From positions 4,873,501 through 4,937,500 of the forward strand of contig NC_056760.1 in NCBI RefSeq assembly GCF_018687715.1: 64,000 nucleotides of DNA, written 5' to 3'. Under the pieces are notes generated by a model. It made no database searches, was not told the origin of the DNA, and saw nothing but the letters and a program-made list of their open reading frames with translations. The DNA is from Carya illinoinensis. Its lineage: Eukaryota > Streptophyta > Magnoliopsida > Fagales > Juglandaceae. Position 1 is the first letter of the stretch; each line of letters begins with the position of its first letter. The position numbers and the translations under genes were made by a program. Positions 10,681-24,042 of this stretch are shown in pieces.

Positions 10681-13600
10681 AACCGCTGAAGTGCTAAGTA
10701 GTAATGTGATTCGATGTATTAGTGCTCTAGATATTTTAACCAGACAACTGGCCGTGCATAGAAGCAAGCTGTGAAGGAGTGCACCTGTGCAGAAACATTA
10801 ACCGATCGATAAACAAATTATAGGCCGGAAACTTGGCATGCATGCATGGCCTATTTTTCTAAAACGCAGTATCTCTTCCCTTCGAAAGGAAAGATTTGTG
10901 GTGTGGTTGTATGTAATCCTATAGTTGCCAATGATCGATCAAACAGGTTGAGCTGGGCCTGGCATAAGCATTGAATCATGATGACTAGCTTTGCCATTCT
11001 AAATACAGGAATTTTAACATAGAAATGCTTTAGTCACAGGGATTTCATAAGAGTAAACCATAAACGGATGTATTTTGATGTAATACGTTAAATTTCAAAA
11101 TGATTTATATTGTAAAGTAGATTTATTTTTATTGTAAAGTTACATTAATCAAGTCAGCTAATTATGATATGCTTTTATTGAATCTGCGAAAACAAAAATT
11201 AATACCATTCTCAACAAATTGTAGGTGATATGATCCGGGATTCAAAGGATTCCGATTATATACATCGTTTTGAACCACAAATTTTAGGTCCATTCTTCTA
11301 TCTGGCCCCGAAATTCGTTGGAGGGTTGATGAAGAGGGTTCTAGTGGGACCCGGAAGGATCAAGAGAAGCCTCTTGGGAAATGGTTTGATTGGGCCAAGA
11401 TCCATTCTTGGTGGGCCAAAGTTTATCCACATACGGAGTTCGGACACGACTTTTCAATTCCTATTTTTCTCCGATGGAATTAGTTTGCGTTTTTGAAACA
11501 CCTAGATGCAAAAATGTGCTTGCTGTTATTTATATGAGAAAAGGAGAGACTGAGACTGAGAGCGATTTCCATTGATACTTTGCTATTGATAGTAAAGTGT
11601 GGACAGTCGGCAGAGTCACGGAAAGAAAAGATGGACGTTGCCAACAAAGCGAGAGCCCGACAGAAATTCAAACGTGCAAAGGAAGACTTTAGTGTCGTAG
11701 AAACTAAAGCCGCAACATCGATAAATTACCACCGGTATAAGAGATTCTCCTGTCGATTATTGTGAAAAGGTGAGAAAAGATATGATCTTTGTGTTGAATT
11801 TGAAGGCCCTGCAGCCTGCCTTGTGCAATCATGATCATAAGATTTGCTATTCCATTCATTTTCAACTGGGTTTAGAGCTAGGTTACCCGTTATTATACAT
11901 GGAGTAATAAATCCTCCCTTTTGCGATGCGGACATTTTCTCCCCCTTTCATTTTCAAGTGAGAGTTAAGTAGTGAAACTCACATTTTGTACGCAGTAACG
12001 TTACGAATTGCCTTTTTTATTCTTTCCCTATAAAAAGAAAGGAAAAGATGTCAGAGACACGCATACACATATTTGAAGTACTTGGAGTTGGAGTAAAACC
12101 CAATCTGGGTTGCCCACAGAACTGAAGTTGTAAAAGCAATGTCCTACTACTGGAATGAAAGAAGTTGGTCGGTTTTTACTTTTAAAAATATAAAAAAACC
12201 GTAGAAAAATGTGTTGGGTGAAACCGTAAAAACCAAAAAAGACAATCTGCAGTACGTTAGAGATCTTAGACTTATGTCACCATGCAGAAAGCTGTGATTG
12301 TCAAAAGCAAAGGGGCCTGAAAACAATGGAACTCGACCGACTTGTTAATTTCTTTCTTTCCTCTCGAAGCTTCTTAGCTCTCTGTACGTAGTACTATCTT
12401 TACATACGCGGGCCCCGGACGGGAGAGAAAGATAGGGAGAGATGCATGCATCTCTTGCATGAAGACAGGTCGTATATCAACTTCGGTTAACCTCAATATA
12501 ATTGTCAATAGGGTCCTGAGCATCTCTATTGGATGCCCTTTTTGATTGTTTGTGGGATGCCCTTTTCGGATAAAAATATCATGAATCTTTCTCATAGATT
12601 TATCCCTCTCGTAGATTTCTTGAGCGCATATCATGAATGGAGGGACAAAAACTTTCATGTCAATTAAAAAGAAGATATATAGCATCATCATTTGCCTTGA
12701 AATTAATGGAGGAATCGTATTTCATGTGTCCAATTATTCCTGATCTTTCATACCCGGTATAGAAACATCGACCAATCGGATCTCATGACAGCCTAGCTGT
12801 CGTTAGAGCCGGAACATTGTTTTTAACTCAGGCCCGAATTAAGATTATAAAACGCCTTAGTTTGGTACTTTTAAGGGACAATAAAATAATAAAATAAAGA
12901 AATACATTAGTGAGAACGGTCATGCGTTGATCATCATGCGAAAAGATCAGTTATTATGATGAAGTTAAGAGTGAAAATTAAGGTGAAATTAAACTTGTCA
13001 AAATCAGATTCCCCCTACTTTCCTTAGACATGTCAATGTCAGTACCTAAATTTAGATAGAGTTACGTTAAATGTAACAAATTAAAATAGGTCATGTACAA
13101 ATCATCTCAGATCTGGGTTGCCCTTTTCCGAGTTATGCATAGGCCGGTAGCTAGCTGCAGCAACACGAGAGACAATATATTGTTTGCATGACCGACGTTG
13201 GTCCGTGCATGCATGCATGAATATGGATGAGCTAGAGTTGATGAAAACGTTAATCATTTCATAACTATATATATTATATACATAACTTCATAATAAAATG
13301 ATATTTTTTTAAAATTAATTTAAATACATCAAAATTAAAGTTAAAAAAAATTAGGAAAATTATTAAGTAATTGGCCGGTGAAAGTTTCTTTCGTACCGGT
13401 GGTATCTTTATCATTTGTTGAATAGGCCAGACGGCTCTTAATTGATTGGCAACAGTAGTTGCAAGCATATGGCTCCTAATTAATTATAACAAGCAACGTA
13501 CATCCGCATGCAGGACCTACCACAGCCACAGGCATTACTTCCACTTATTCACATCATGATCACCACCAATATGTACGGCCGAGTACATGAGTGCTTGAAT

Positions 13601-14694
13601 TTGTTTGCTATTAATTAGGATGTGGTCCTGCTGAACTTAAATCGTCAAGGGGGGATGTTCGGCCTCGTTAGATCGATCGACCTAATGCTAGCTCTTAGAT
13701 GTGGGACTAGACGTAGTTGCTTTCATTCTTTTTCAAGTGGCTGATGCAGTGATTCTAATGACTTGCATGAATATGTTATATAAGCTTCCTATTTGCTTAC
13801 TAATTGCATGCATGGAATCAGCACATAAAATATATACTAATGAGTTTGAAAGAACTTGTTTTCTCAAAGGGGGGATTCTCCTGTCATTTTACTCCACGGA
13901 CGCTAGCTAGCCAACGCCTAATGCAAATGAATTTTGCGCAGTGACACGATTTTGGCATTAAGTAATTACACGAGAATTTGGGCTAAAAATGGGTCCCCGC
14001 CCGGCCGGTTAGGAAGATTCTTAATTTCACTATTTCTTCTCAGAAGAAACTCATGTACACGAGAGCATAGCAATTACGGTTCTTTTTTTTTTTTTTGTTG
14101 GGAAAGAGAGAGGCCTCTTTTTTACAGAGGACTCCTTTTTACCGTATGAAAAGAATAATGACAAAAGTCTTATAATATTCGACATGAACTGAGATGTAAA
14201 TCGCTAACTTAATTAATTCAAGATGTCTCAGTACAATAAGATATGTGATTAAAATGATTCATCTTACGATAATGATCGATTAGCCAAACGATCGATTCGA
14301 ACAGTCGTCCAGTGACTTATAAATATTAGAGAAAATGGGGTACGTACTTCGATTAGAGGATTTAGATGAGGAAAATCCTAATTAGAATGAAACTCGTAAT
14401 GTTTATAATTAAGGTGTCATCATAACGTACGTACGTATTCATGAGATTTGATAGTCTCTTTAAAAAAGTTAATTAGATCAGAGAAGTCAAAGTTCATAGA
14501 TTTGGTTGAGATTCACATGATATTCCACACTGATAACTTTGATCAGTAAAAATGCCGAGATTTTCGAGGAAAAAGTTAAACCCAGATCACAAACGGGAGT
14601 GATATTTAATACAATATTGCTCGCCTTTTTGTGGCTGGAATTATGAGTACGTACTCTCAAATCTAATCATACATAGTCTCTTTTCTTTAAAGAG

Positions 14695-14736
<42 letters not shown>

Positions 14737-15827
14737 GGTATATATAATTTGAACTCCATCGTTATATAATCTTGAATTAGGGAATGCGAATCCAAATACC
14801 ATTTTAGTTTCAGTACTTTTAAATAAGCTGGAAAGATCTATTAGTAACACACCTAAATTCCAATCCCATCTACAACAACATAGGTTTCGAGAGATTAAAG
14901 ACTGTTATCTCAAACTGTGTAATCTATACATGTATGCCCCCATTTAGGATGCCATAATTTTAAAAAATAAAATAAATAAAATTCTAAACTTATTATGTGA
15001 AATTTTTTATGATTAAAATATTTTTTTAAAATTAAGAAAGAGGAAAAATGGATCCTACATATAGCCTTCTTACCCATCATGACTTTAATGCTTGCAAGTA
15101 ATAACAATCGTTTACAATAATAGACTTTAATTGGCAAGCTAATTCTAAAGAACGAATATTATACTTTGAGAAATGTTATATTTATAGTTATTTTAAAAAA
15201 GATTAGAGTTTATTATTAAAAAATTAAAATTTTTTATGTAAATTTTATATTTATTTATTTAAAAAATAATAATTATACGATACCGATTATAATTATTATT
15301 ATTATTATTATTATTTTATCACCAGCGCATGCATGAAAAAATAAAGAAAAAAGAGTAACTAAATATTTCCTAAAATAATTAATTATCATCTACGATTCCA
15401 TACCAACCCGATCTTTAATTCGATCCCTTCACGATCTTTTTCCTATCATCATTTTTCGCCCTCATTTTTCTCAGTAAAACAACCTCTGACATCCACCAAA
15501 AGGCTACCAGTTTCTTTTCTTCTTTTTAGAATGGGCCCTAGGATTTGAATAATCACAAAGTCATTAATTTTTGCAATGAAAATGTACGTACGTTTCCATG
15601 GGTTGGCTGAACCAAGACATAAAAAGAATGGGGTCTGACGATCATGACTGGTAACGACTTGAACCGGTAACGACTCCACCTCGCTCACCTATACAAATTA
15701 ATACTCTTTAAAAGTTCTCAATCTGCTTTGCTAATTACCTCGAAAACTCTTTTTTGTTGCACTCTTTTCTCAATCGGCCCTCTCTCGTCTTTCCTCTCTC
15801 TGGCCTCTGCCGTACGTACACTTCATC
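10681..15827. other. Gene-poor intergenic region
   Basis: The start holds the bHLH 3' UTR. The rest is AT-rich with a MITE fragment (about 11.05-11.16 kb), many GATCGATC/GCATGCATG palindromes and a (TA)n microsatellite at 14697-14733. A TAATTATTATTATTATT stretch lies at about 15.29-15.32 kb. Open frames at 11230-11496 (88 codons) and 13701-13910 match no family I recognise and show no splice or start context that would support them. No tRNA or rRNA was seen. Confidence 0.5.
14697..14733. repeat. (TA)n microsatellite
   Basis: An uninterrupted TA dinucleotide run of about 37 bp. Confidence 0.95.
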
Positions 15828-15863
15828 ATGTTGGCAATGGAGGATGACGACGAAGACGCATGA
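15828..15863 (+). promoter_or_regulatory. Upstream ORF of OSR copy A
   Basis: A short frame encodes MLAMEDDDEDA-stop (a second ATG at 15837 gives MEDDDEDA). It ends 65 nt before the OSR start codon and is in another frame. It shares the acidic character and the GACGCATGA ending with the upstream ORFs of the other two OSR copies, so it is probably in the 5' leader of the same transcript. Translation is not shown. Confidence 0.5.
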
Positions 15864-15928
15864 ACTCGATCTACGGTGGCATGTGATCGGAAAAGAGAGG
15901 CATCCATCGTCCGATGCAGGGCTTGATT

Positions 15929-16135
15929 ATGTTTAGTTATTTTAGCCCGACATCCATCATGGTTCTCGTTCTGTTGACTGTATCCATTTTGGTTCTTCCA
16001 CTGGTGTTGCCACCACTGCCGCCACCACCGCTGATGCTATTATCCGTCCCGGTTTTGCTGATGATTGCCCTGATTTTCTTGGCCTTATTGCCTTCCGAAG
16101 TGCCTAATGTCGCCGTCGCGGGGGCTTCCCTTTGA
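15929..16135 (+). CDS. OSR/ARGOS-like small membrane protein, copy A
   Basis: An intronless frame of 68 residues (MFSYFSPTSI...). It has two hydrophobic spans, about residues 8-30 and 34-55, split by the proline motif LPLVLPPLPPPPL, which is the signature of the OSR domain (ARGOS, ARL, OSR1). In Arabidopsis these proteins sit in the endoplasmic reticulum, promote organ growth and dampen ethylene signalling; the same role is inferred here. An earlier in-frame ATG at 15914 exists, but 15929 aligns with the starts of copies B and C. The tail (SEVPNVAVAGASL) is short and polar. The protein is near OSR1 in length and lacks the longer hydrophilic N-terminus of ARGOS. The surroundings are gene-poor, with an acidic upstream ORF before it. 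Confidence 0.82.
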   Translation: MFSYFSPTSIMVLVLLTVSILVLPLVLPPLPPPPLMLLSVPVLLMIALIFLALLPSEVPNVAVAGASL

Positions 16136-17064
16136 TCTCGAGCATTTTTTTTTTTGGGTGAAAAGATGGATCATGATTAATGGAATGAGACCTATCGGGA
16201 TGTCTTAAGTTTGAAATTGTGTTAGGAGGGAGCTCTTAATATAGGGATGACAATTTGGCATATATATGCACAATCTTGTCATGAATGTGCATGCTAGAAT
16301 AATATCGGTTTCTTCAAGGCCGAGGATGCCTTCAAGTTCAAACTGGTGGCCGCATATTGGCATTATATGCTCGATCCTAGGCCAAGCACCGCGTGGGAAG
16401 GTATTTTTCTCAAGGGTTCATCGAGTAAAAGAAAGCTGCAAGACTGAATACCATTTTCAGCTGTAAAGACTAGCTTGCAGCTTGTCGGTTAAAGAAAACG
16501 TGGAAGTTGTGGACAGGTTATATCTTTGCGTTGAAGGAGGTCAGATTCGAGAGTTGCAAATTAGTTGTAAAAAGTAAAGATAGAATGAAGATTTTCTCTT
16601 CTTTTTTTTTTTTCCCTCTAGATGAATAAAGAATTTGCTGGATGAATAAAGAAATTTATACAGTAATGGAGATCATCTAATTTTTCTTGGAGATATAGCG
16701 AAAGTCTGAAGTTTTCTGTCCCTCTTTTGGCTTCCTCTTCCCCCCACCCAATCCGCCGGTAGCTTTCTTTCTTCTGCGTTAGAGCTAGTAACGGAAGGCA
16801 GTGATCCACTTGCGAACTTAAGTTCCTTTACCAAATTGGCTAAATGTTGAAGCACCATTTTTACCAAATGTATTGCGAGCAACTTTTTATGACTTCTGAA
16901 ATCATTTTTCATGAAAGAAAAATCAATCCACCAAAAGGAACCCAAATTCTTAAACTGTGAGGCATTCCAAACCAGTCTATGGGGTGATCTATTAATCCAA
17001 ACTCGATTTTCTCCTACATTCGCTTAAATTTTTTTCTATTCCTCTATCTAGCACTTCTTTTGGC

Positions 17065-17069
<5 letters not shown>

Positions 17070-17117
<48 letters not shown>
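17070..17117. repeat. (AT)n microsatellite
   Basis: An AT dinucleotide run of about 48 bp. Confidence 0.95.
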
Positions 17118-17120
<3 letters not shown>

Positions 17121-17833
17121 TTATATTTATATAACAAATGGAAGGGAGCGTAATCAACCAAAACAGAGTAGTAACAATGTCATCATGCCCTTGTAACATT
17201 TTTTCTAGAATGTTGGTGGGCAAATATAAACAAACAAGGAGAGCCACTATCTAAATGTAACTTTACATAGGATCGGACGCATCATTCCATGCATAACCAT
17301 TTTTCAGTTTGTAAAGAAGTTCTCCGCAAATGATACTACTCAACAAAGTCGTCAAGATGTGACCAGATAAAGAAATCTGGGAAAGATTGCTGATCAAAGT
17401 TAATGGCCAAAATGCAGTTTGGCACTTCGGTCCTACTTCCTCACTCTTAAAAAATTTATATCCCTAACCATTGATTCTGTAGAGCATTGTAGTTGATTGT
17501 AGAGCATTGATACTGTCACCAACCATAGCTCTAGCTATACAAAAATTGTCCTATGTTTTAGTTTTTACGGAGATACCCGGGCTAGCTCAAGAGTAGGCGA
17601 TTCACTATCCAAATTGATTGGAACAAGAGTTTTGTCAGAGACCTCCATCCCCTCCTCTTATTTCTTTCATTATTGTAACAAATAGTATAAAAGTGGTTTG
17701 ATAATAAAAAGATCGAAGAAGGACAACTACATATGTGTGCATACGGTGATCAAACATAGAAAGTGAGACAGAAACGCACGCCAACACAGGCAATGCCGAG
17801 GAAGGAGATATAGAAAACCTCACGAGGGAATTG

Positions 17834-17834
<1 letters not shown>

Positions 17835-17886
<52 letters not shown>
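17835..17886. repeat. Compound (CT)16(CA)10 microsatellite
   Basis: A CT run at 17835-17866 passes directly into a CA run at 17867-17886. Confidence 0.95.
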
Positions 17887-19649
17887 AGTGGCACCTCTAA
17901 CCACCAACCCTTACCAAACCATGGATTAGGGACTCCAAACAACGACGTCACGGTTGCCATCCCCTTCCCATGTTGTAACCCACCTGCATTGTCTGTACAA
18001 AAGTAGGAACACAAAAACACGAGGACACAAAATCCACCATCCCCTTTCCTCGGAACACCCAACATCGATTCCTTCGACAGTTTGCTTGACCATTGACCCG
18101 AATATCATTCCTATTCGCCAATCCCTTAAGGACAGGTGCAATAATGGCCCCCACAACCAAACATGCACTGTCATGTCCAAGACGTACGTGGCCAGTGGAC
18201 CCAATGACAACTTGATTGATCAACGGAAAGATTAATAAAGGATCGATCGATGTTAGATTGATATTAAATTTGTACCTTTCTATATCTTTATCCTTGTAAT
18301 CCTTCGGTTGCTTCCTTCGGTTGCTCCCTCATCAACCGTTGCTTTCTGATTAAGCGTGTTGTTAAAACAATAATTTGTTACTAATATATGCGCACAAAGT
18401 ATGGTGAGTGCACTTCTTTCTGCATGCTTGAATAATATTTATTATTTTGCTTTACTTTGAAGGGAAAAAAAAAATTTTTTTTTTGATGAATTAAGGAATA
18501 AGCCTTACCTGAAATCGGAAAATAGTCACTACACAAGGAAACGTACAGACATAAAGTTAGCAAAGAATAAGCAGTTTTTTGAACTTTATAGTGGGATTAG
18601 GCTAAAAGTAGTAATTCTTCAAAACCAAGTCATAGGTTAATTAAGAACCATCCGATCGATCGATCATCTGGGCCAATATTATTCTTTCTTCGCAAGTCCT
18701 CGGTTGGAGAGAGACCGAGTTTTGTACAAAGAAAGACATATATACACGTCATTACGATCGAATCTAAGATAGGAATTGCCTCAATCGAAAAGATGAAAAT
18801 CATACCCACATGTAATTCAAAAATTATTAATTCCATGCACGCCGCACCCTCATCTTGAAAATTTCATATATGGCGACTTTGTCACGCACGATTTTCGTTT
18901 ACCAGCCCCTTCGTCAAAAGGTTTTAAATTTGTTGTTCAATTCTGCCTTTTTTAATTTTTACTAAACACTTGTCGTTGATTAATTCATATACAATATACA
19001 TATTTTAAACGGAAATTACCGGCCTGGGGAACGGATCGACGGAGAGGCCGACACTGGAGAGGGCCAAAATAAATGTATTGCTAAGGTGTGTTTTTTAACC
19101 ATGTTGTGTAATTTTTTTAAAAGAATAATTAAATACGAGATTCATAAATTAAATTTATTCATAATAAATTTCATTCTTTTTAAAATAATTACATAATAAT
19201 ACTTATATATTCTACAACGTAATATTTCTCTTGATATCTTATACGGCTGACAGTCTTGATCAGTTTATGAGGAGGAAATGCCCTCCCTGTTTGCATTCTA
19301 TTCTCACGTTCTTCTATATGAGGACTCTGGCTAGGAAGCTCTAAGGTTAGAGGCAACACGTGAAAAATATCGCCTCCTAGGTAATTCTTTTTTCTTTTAT
19401 TTTTCCAGAAAAAAGAGCTAAGGGTCACAAGACAGGTTAGAAAGAACATTAACGGGATACACGCCTAGGTTCAAACCTATATATAGAAAGAACAATATCG
19501 TGAGGTAGTACTAATGATGAGCTAATTATATATACTTCTGATCAAACCCGGATACTTATGGAATAATTAAAAGTAAAAGAAACGAATTAAACTAAGATAA
19601 GATACGTGAAGTATGAGCTTGAAATTGAACAAGACGTACTTACTAGCTT

Positions 19650-19652
<3 letters not shown>

Positions 19653-19682
<30 letters not shown>
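19653..19682. repeat. (AT)n microsatellite
   Basis: An uninterrupted AT run of 30 bp. Confidence 0.93.
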
Positions 19683-19686
<4 letters not shown>

Positions 19687-22619
19687 GATTAATTTTTTAC
19701 AATAAAAATAACTATTTATATTAAAACAGATTCATTTTAATTAAAAATATTCATTTCATTAAAAATAGTTGATAGTAAATAAGTAATTTTATTGTAGTTT
19801 ATATATACGTACGTACTATTTATACAAAAGTTGCATTAATTGGAACCTACTGGAATCTGTCACAATCAGATGGTTTTTAAGCCTTCCTCTGATCTTTCAA
19901 TGTCAATGGTTATTGTACGAGAGAGTAATGAAAGAGACGGAGATGCAGTGTATGTTGCAGAAAACAGGTCATACATCGCCTTACATCACAATTAGGACGT
20001 TAAGGAGAAGATTAAAAATTGTCGAAGTCAGACTTCTACGTTTTGATTTAGCCACGCCAAGTCTTCGAAGTTACAAATTTTTCCATTTTTTTTTTTTTTA
20101 AATGTCGAGAACCTATTTAAGATAAGGCAATTCGGAGTCTAGCGGTATAATGCAATATAAATCTCGATATTATACACTGTATTTTCGAAAATTTTATCCT
20201 ATAAAATTAATTAAATCGTTAACTTTTTACTATAAATTTGGCTGTTTGCACCCATGATTTTCCCCTTTCTTCGTTTACATATTTTCTTTCCTGTTTTTCA
20301 CGAGTAGCGTAAATCGTCCGGGGCTTGACCATTACTTCATAATTAATTGCCGTTTTTTTTCCATGCATAGCGATGCTATTTCCCCCCCTCCTTCTCTGCA
20401 AAGCGATGGAGCCCGGAGTCAATGACATGCATACGAACAATATTATGTCTCCCTCAGTTATTTTACATGCAGTGCTTTCTTTTGTCCCGACCTTCAGCAA
20501 TAATGACTCTAAGGAGAGCAAGAATTTTTTGAATGTAACGTGCATATATGCAATTTTTCAATTAAACTAATTAAAGTTGTGGGAGATGATCAGGCTAAGG
20601 GAATTGTAGAGTAGTTTTTAATTCTATATGGTCAATAGAGTTAAGCTGATTACAAAATCAACTTGTAAACACGACTGATGAGTTTTTAATTGCTCTGTAC
20701 GTCCATCACCTTGTACAGAAGATTGGCGTCGAAATATCTGGCCAACTGCGACCAGTGAATTTTAAAGGCGAAGAGCAGTAATAAAACAAAAAGGTGATCA
20801 TGACACAGTAGAACAGACGAGGGCTCGCAGGCGCTAGCTTTGTTAAATGGTAAAATTAATATCAGATATATGATCATCATGATCACTAGAGATTTTGGAA
20901 GTATTCGAAGTGCTCGATTCTGACATATATAGGGATGTATATATAATTTGGACTGGAATATCTTTTTGGCCTTTTTCACTGGATGATCAAGATCTTTAAT
21001 TTGCTTTATTTGGAAGGGGGAATGTATGAAATGAAGATCGACTTTTTAGGTGTCCAGCGTTGTTCATTAGTTTTAATTGCCTGCCACGTGGAATTGCAAC
21101 GCATTGGATTCCAATGGGAAAGTATCTTATCAAACCCGAAGGCCGACGCATGCATGACCAAAGCCACAGCAATTGCTCCTACTTCTGACAAATTACCATT
21201 GATTATTAAGTATGATGTCATAACGAATTAAATCCTAGTTAATTTGCTAGCTATTGCCAATTTGGCATGACCAAGATTTTCATCAGGATCTTTAAGGCAA
21301 GCTCAAGATCAAAACCTTCATTCTTATTTCCTAGTCTCTCCCTTGACGTGTGGCTAGGACTTGGTTCCCTAACTGGAGGCATGGTTCCAGCGTGCAGGAC
21401 ATAAAGAAACATTTTTTATCATGTTTCCATTTAATTCGTAGAAAATATTTACATGATATTTTTTTGACTTACACGGGATAAATCAAGAAAAAAAAAATAC
21501 CCCTCCCCACTGTCCGACAAATCCGAACAATTTGTCTACTGTTGATCGAGTGACTATACATCCTATCCATATCGTGGCCAAAAGATAAAGGTCTGGATTC
21601 ATTGTACATACAGGGGAGCTAGGCTAGGTGGCTGATGAACATCATATTGACAATCTTTCTGAAGTGTACGTAATGCCAATTAATATATACTATGAATCTT
21701 TTCAAACTCATTATCAGAGTGTCCATGCATCCATTCTATGGATAAAAATGAGCTAGCTACAAATCATTTCAAAATGGAAACAGAAAACTACAGGTCATTT
21801 TGGCAACCGAAAACTACAAATCATTCAATTTTTCATTTATGTACGCTACGTCTGCGTCAATGAACGTCGCGCGTCTATATATATCTAGCTCTGGCCTTTA
21901 ATTGGGTGTTAAATTACCCGTTTACCTATGCAAGTACATATATAAAAGTAAGTCACAACGATGTCTTATAAGAGATCAAATTATTCCTAATTAATGAGGA
22001 TATATAATTGATTTCTTAATTTGTCTTAAGAGGTGTTGAAATATAATGATCGTTGATCTTCATTACAGTAAAAATTAATTATAATATTATATATTATTAT
22101 AATCATTGCATGATTTCTACAAAATTTTAAAGAAAAATACTTTAATCGTAATTTTTTTTTATAAAAATAAAATTATAAATTGACATAATTTATTAAATTA
22201 TAAAATACGTATCATACAAAGCCGACAAGTAAATTAGAGATTATAACTCATGTTGTTATCCTACCGACCGATATAGTACATTATTTGACCAAGTGTTATG
22301 ATGATTTAACGACGTTTGTGAGAAGAAAGTAGGCCGGATTTGAAATAAATCACTCCCACTTAGTTGTAAAAGACGCGTTGATTGGTCGAATCCGGACATA
22401 GATCAGTTTAATTAATCTGTCAGTGAATAAACAGGGCGAGGTGCAGTACTACCCAGATTGGGAGAGGTACTCAAGCCGCCGATCCTAGTCAGCCTCAATA
22501 TTATCTAAGCCATTACTTCCAGTCTTAGAAACCCATTTTCTTCCTAATTCCCTTCCCACAGTACATCTAATTGAGCCTCTTACCCCCCCATTTCTCGAAC
22601 CCTTCTTGACCGGCCAGCG

Positions 22620-22664
22620 ATGGATGAAGCTACGACGACGACCGTGGACGATGAAGATGCATGA
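22620..22664 (+). promoter_or_regulatory. Upstream ORF of OSR copy B
   Basis: A frame encodes MDEATTTTVDDEDA-stop, with an acidic end and the GATGCATGA terminus shared with copies A and C. A second mini-frame (22715-22732, MKMHA-stop) arises from a partial copy of the same leader segment. The main start follows 166 nt after the first upstream ORF. Confidence 0.5.
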
Positions 22665-22830
22665 TCTGGATCTAGAAATATTGGTATTGTGAACCAGATA
22701 TGGCAGGGAGATCGATGAAGATGCATGCATGATGAGCTAGCTGGATCCAGAACCAGAAATATATATATGATCATTGGAAAAAGCATTAGCTAGTACTACT
22801 GGTGCCAATTAACTTTGATCGATACTTGAT

Positions 22831-23037
22831 ATGCCGAGGTATTTCAGCATCAAGTCGGTCATGATTTTGGTGAGTGCGACATTCGTCCTTCTGGTGCTGC
22901 CACTTGTGTTGCCCCCGCTATCTCCGCCACCACTGATACTTTTATTTGTTCCTGTTATGATTATATCCGTTCTTGTTTTCTTGGCTCTATCTCAACCCCA
23001 ACTTCCCAATATCACCGTCTGTACATTATATGTTTGA
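22831..23037 (+). CDS. OSR/ARGOS-like small membrane protein, copy B
   Basis: An intronless frame of 68 residues (MPRYFSIKSV...), collinear without gaps with copy A. Two hydrophobic spans flank the OSR core, which here reads LPLVLPPLSPPPL: the third motif proline is replaced by serine. The C-terminus is QPQLPNITVCTLYV. It is a paralogue of copies A and C by shared length, start and membrane pattern. Its role (ER-located growth regulator of the OSR family) is inferred from the family. The serine in the proline motif and the disturbed 5' leader make it the most divergent of the three. It could be a functional variant or an early pseudogene, although the frame is intact. Confidence 0.8.
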   Translation: MPRYFSIKSVMILVSATFVLLVLPLVLPPLSPPPLILLFVPVMIISVLVFLALSQPQLPNITVCTLYV

Positions 23038-23488
23038 TACCAACTTTATACATGCCTCTATTATCTTCTATGTAGATATTTTGCTCATGAGCTTGAGAAA
23101 TATGCCAAAATCCCCAGATTTTCTCATTGGGATCCATTCTTCCAAGCACGCACAGTTTGTGAAGAAAAATAATATTTCGCAGTTCCACGAGAGCAAAACT
23201 AATAATCAGCAAAAGATCAACCACGCGCTGCTGGCTTTTAGGCCTTTGGCTTTGCTTGTTTTTAAAGGTACAATATGAATTTGGAGGCTGCTGTAAGCTG
23301 AATGCCGCAAAACCGATAACATTGAAAAAGGATTACGTTCATGTTCTTTCTTAGAGTTTGTGCTTATCATGAGTCCGAGCTTGTGTTCGATCCTGTATTC
23401 TTGCACGCTGTTGTCGACTGAAAAAAGAGGTTAATTAAAAGAATTTATAGAAAAGGGAAAGCAAGTTTTGCACGAATAACGTCCTGCC

Positions 23489-23516
23489 ATATATATATAT
23501 ATATATATATATATTT
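23489..23516. repeat. (AT)n microsatellite
   Basis: An AT dinucleotide run of about 28 bp. Confidence 0.93.
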
Positions 23517-23882
23517 TATTTATACCCCGATCAATATATTATTATCAAGATTAGTTGTGTTGCGTGTACTAAGCTAATCTTACAAATCATGAAATTATTA
23601 AAAAGAAACTGTTAATTTAAAGTATAAATTGAAAATTTTAATAGTTTTGAGTATAAGTTAAAAGTTAATAATAACTTGAGATGTAAAATATATTTTTTCC
23701 CCTCAAAAACTAACAAAGGAAGGTAACCATTCGCTTGCTTCATAGTTCATAAAAAGAACTGATAATCTTATAATGCTTTAAATTTAAAGAAATAAAATCA
23801 TCATCATTTGAAGCGAAGTAAAGGGCAAAGGCAAAAAAATTAAAGAAAAAGATTTAGAAACCATTTGCGAAATACTCTCATT

Positions 23883-24042
23883 TTATCATTATAATTTTTT
23901 TAAATTCACACATAAAATATAATAAATAATTCAATATTTTTAAATTTTAAAGTAATAATAATATTAAAAAATAATATTTTAATAATATTGAATTCAACTT
24001 TTATTTAAAACAATCTCATATCATCTCACTGTCCAAACAACC
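23883..24042. mobile_element. AT-rich MITE, reverse orientation
   Basis: It ends with CTCATATCATCTCACTGTCC followed by AAACAACC, the reverse of the GTTTGGATAATGAG-type end seen at 6852. The core is A/T with AATAATAATATTAAAAAATA. It is judged to be the same family. Confidence 0.5.

Larger units (their letters stand above)
16136..22619. other. Gene-poor intergenic region between OSR copies A and B
   Basis: It contains an (AT)n run at 17070-17117, a compound (CT)n(CA)n at 17835-17886, another (AT)n at 19653-19682, AT-rich MITE-like stretches near 19.08-19.21 and 22.05-22.2 kb, and many short unconvincing open frames. The overlapping frames at 17820-18235 on both strands run into the microsatellite and match nothing recognisable. 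No RNA gene was seen. Confidence 0.5.

Noticed and set aside
11230..11496. 88-codon frame downstream of the bHLH gene
   Set aside because: No family recognised, no promoter or splice context. It could be an old repeat fragment, so it is not called as a gene.
17820..18235. Overlapping frames of 81-94 codons on both strands
   Set aside because: One runs through the (CT)n(CA)n repeat, and none has a recognisable domain, splice support or partner.
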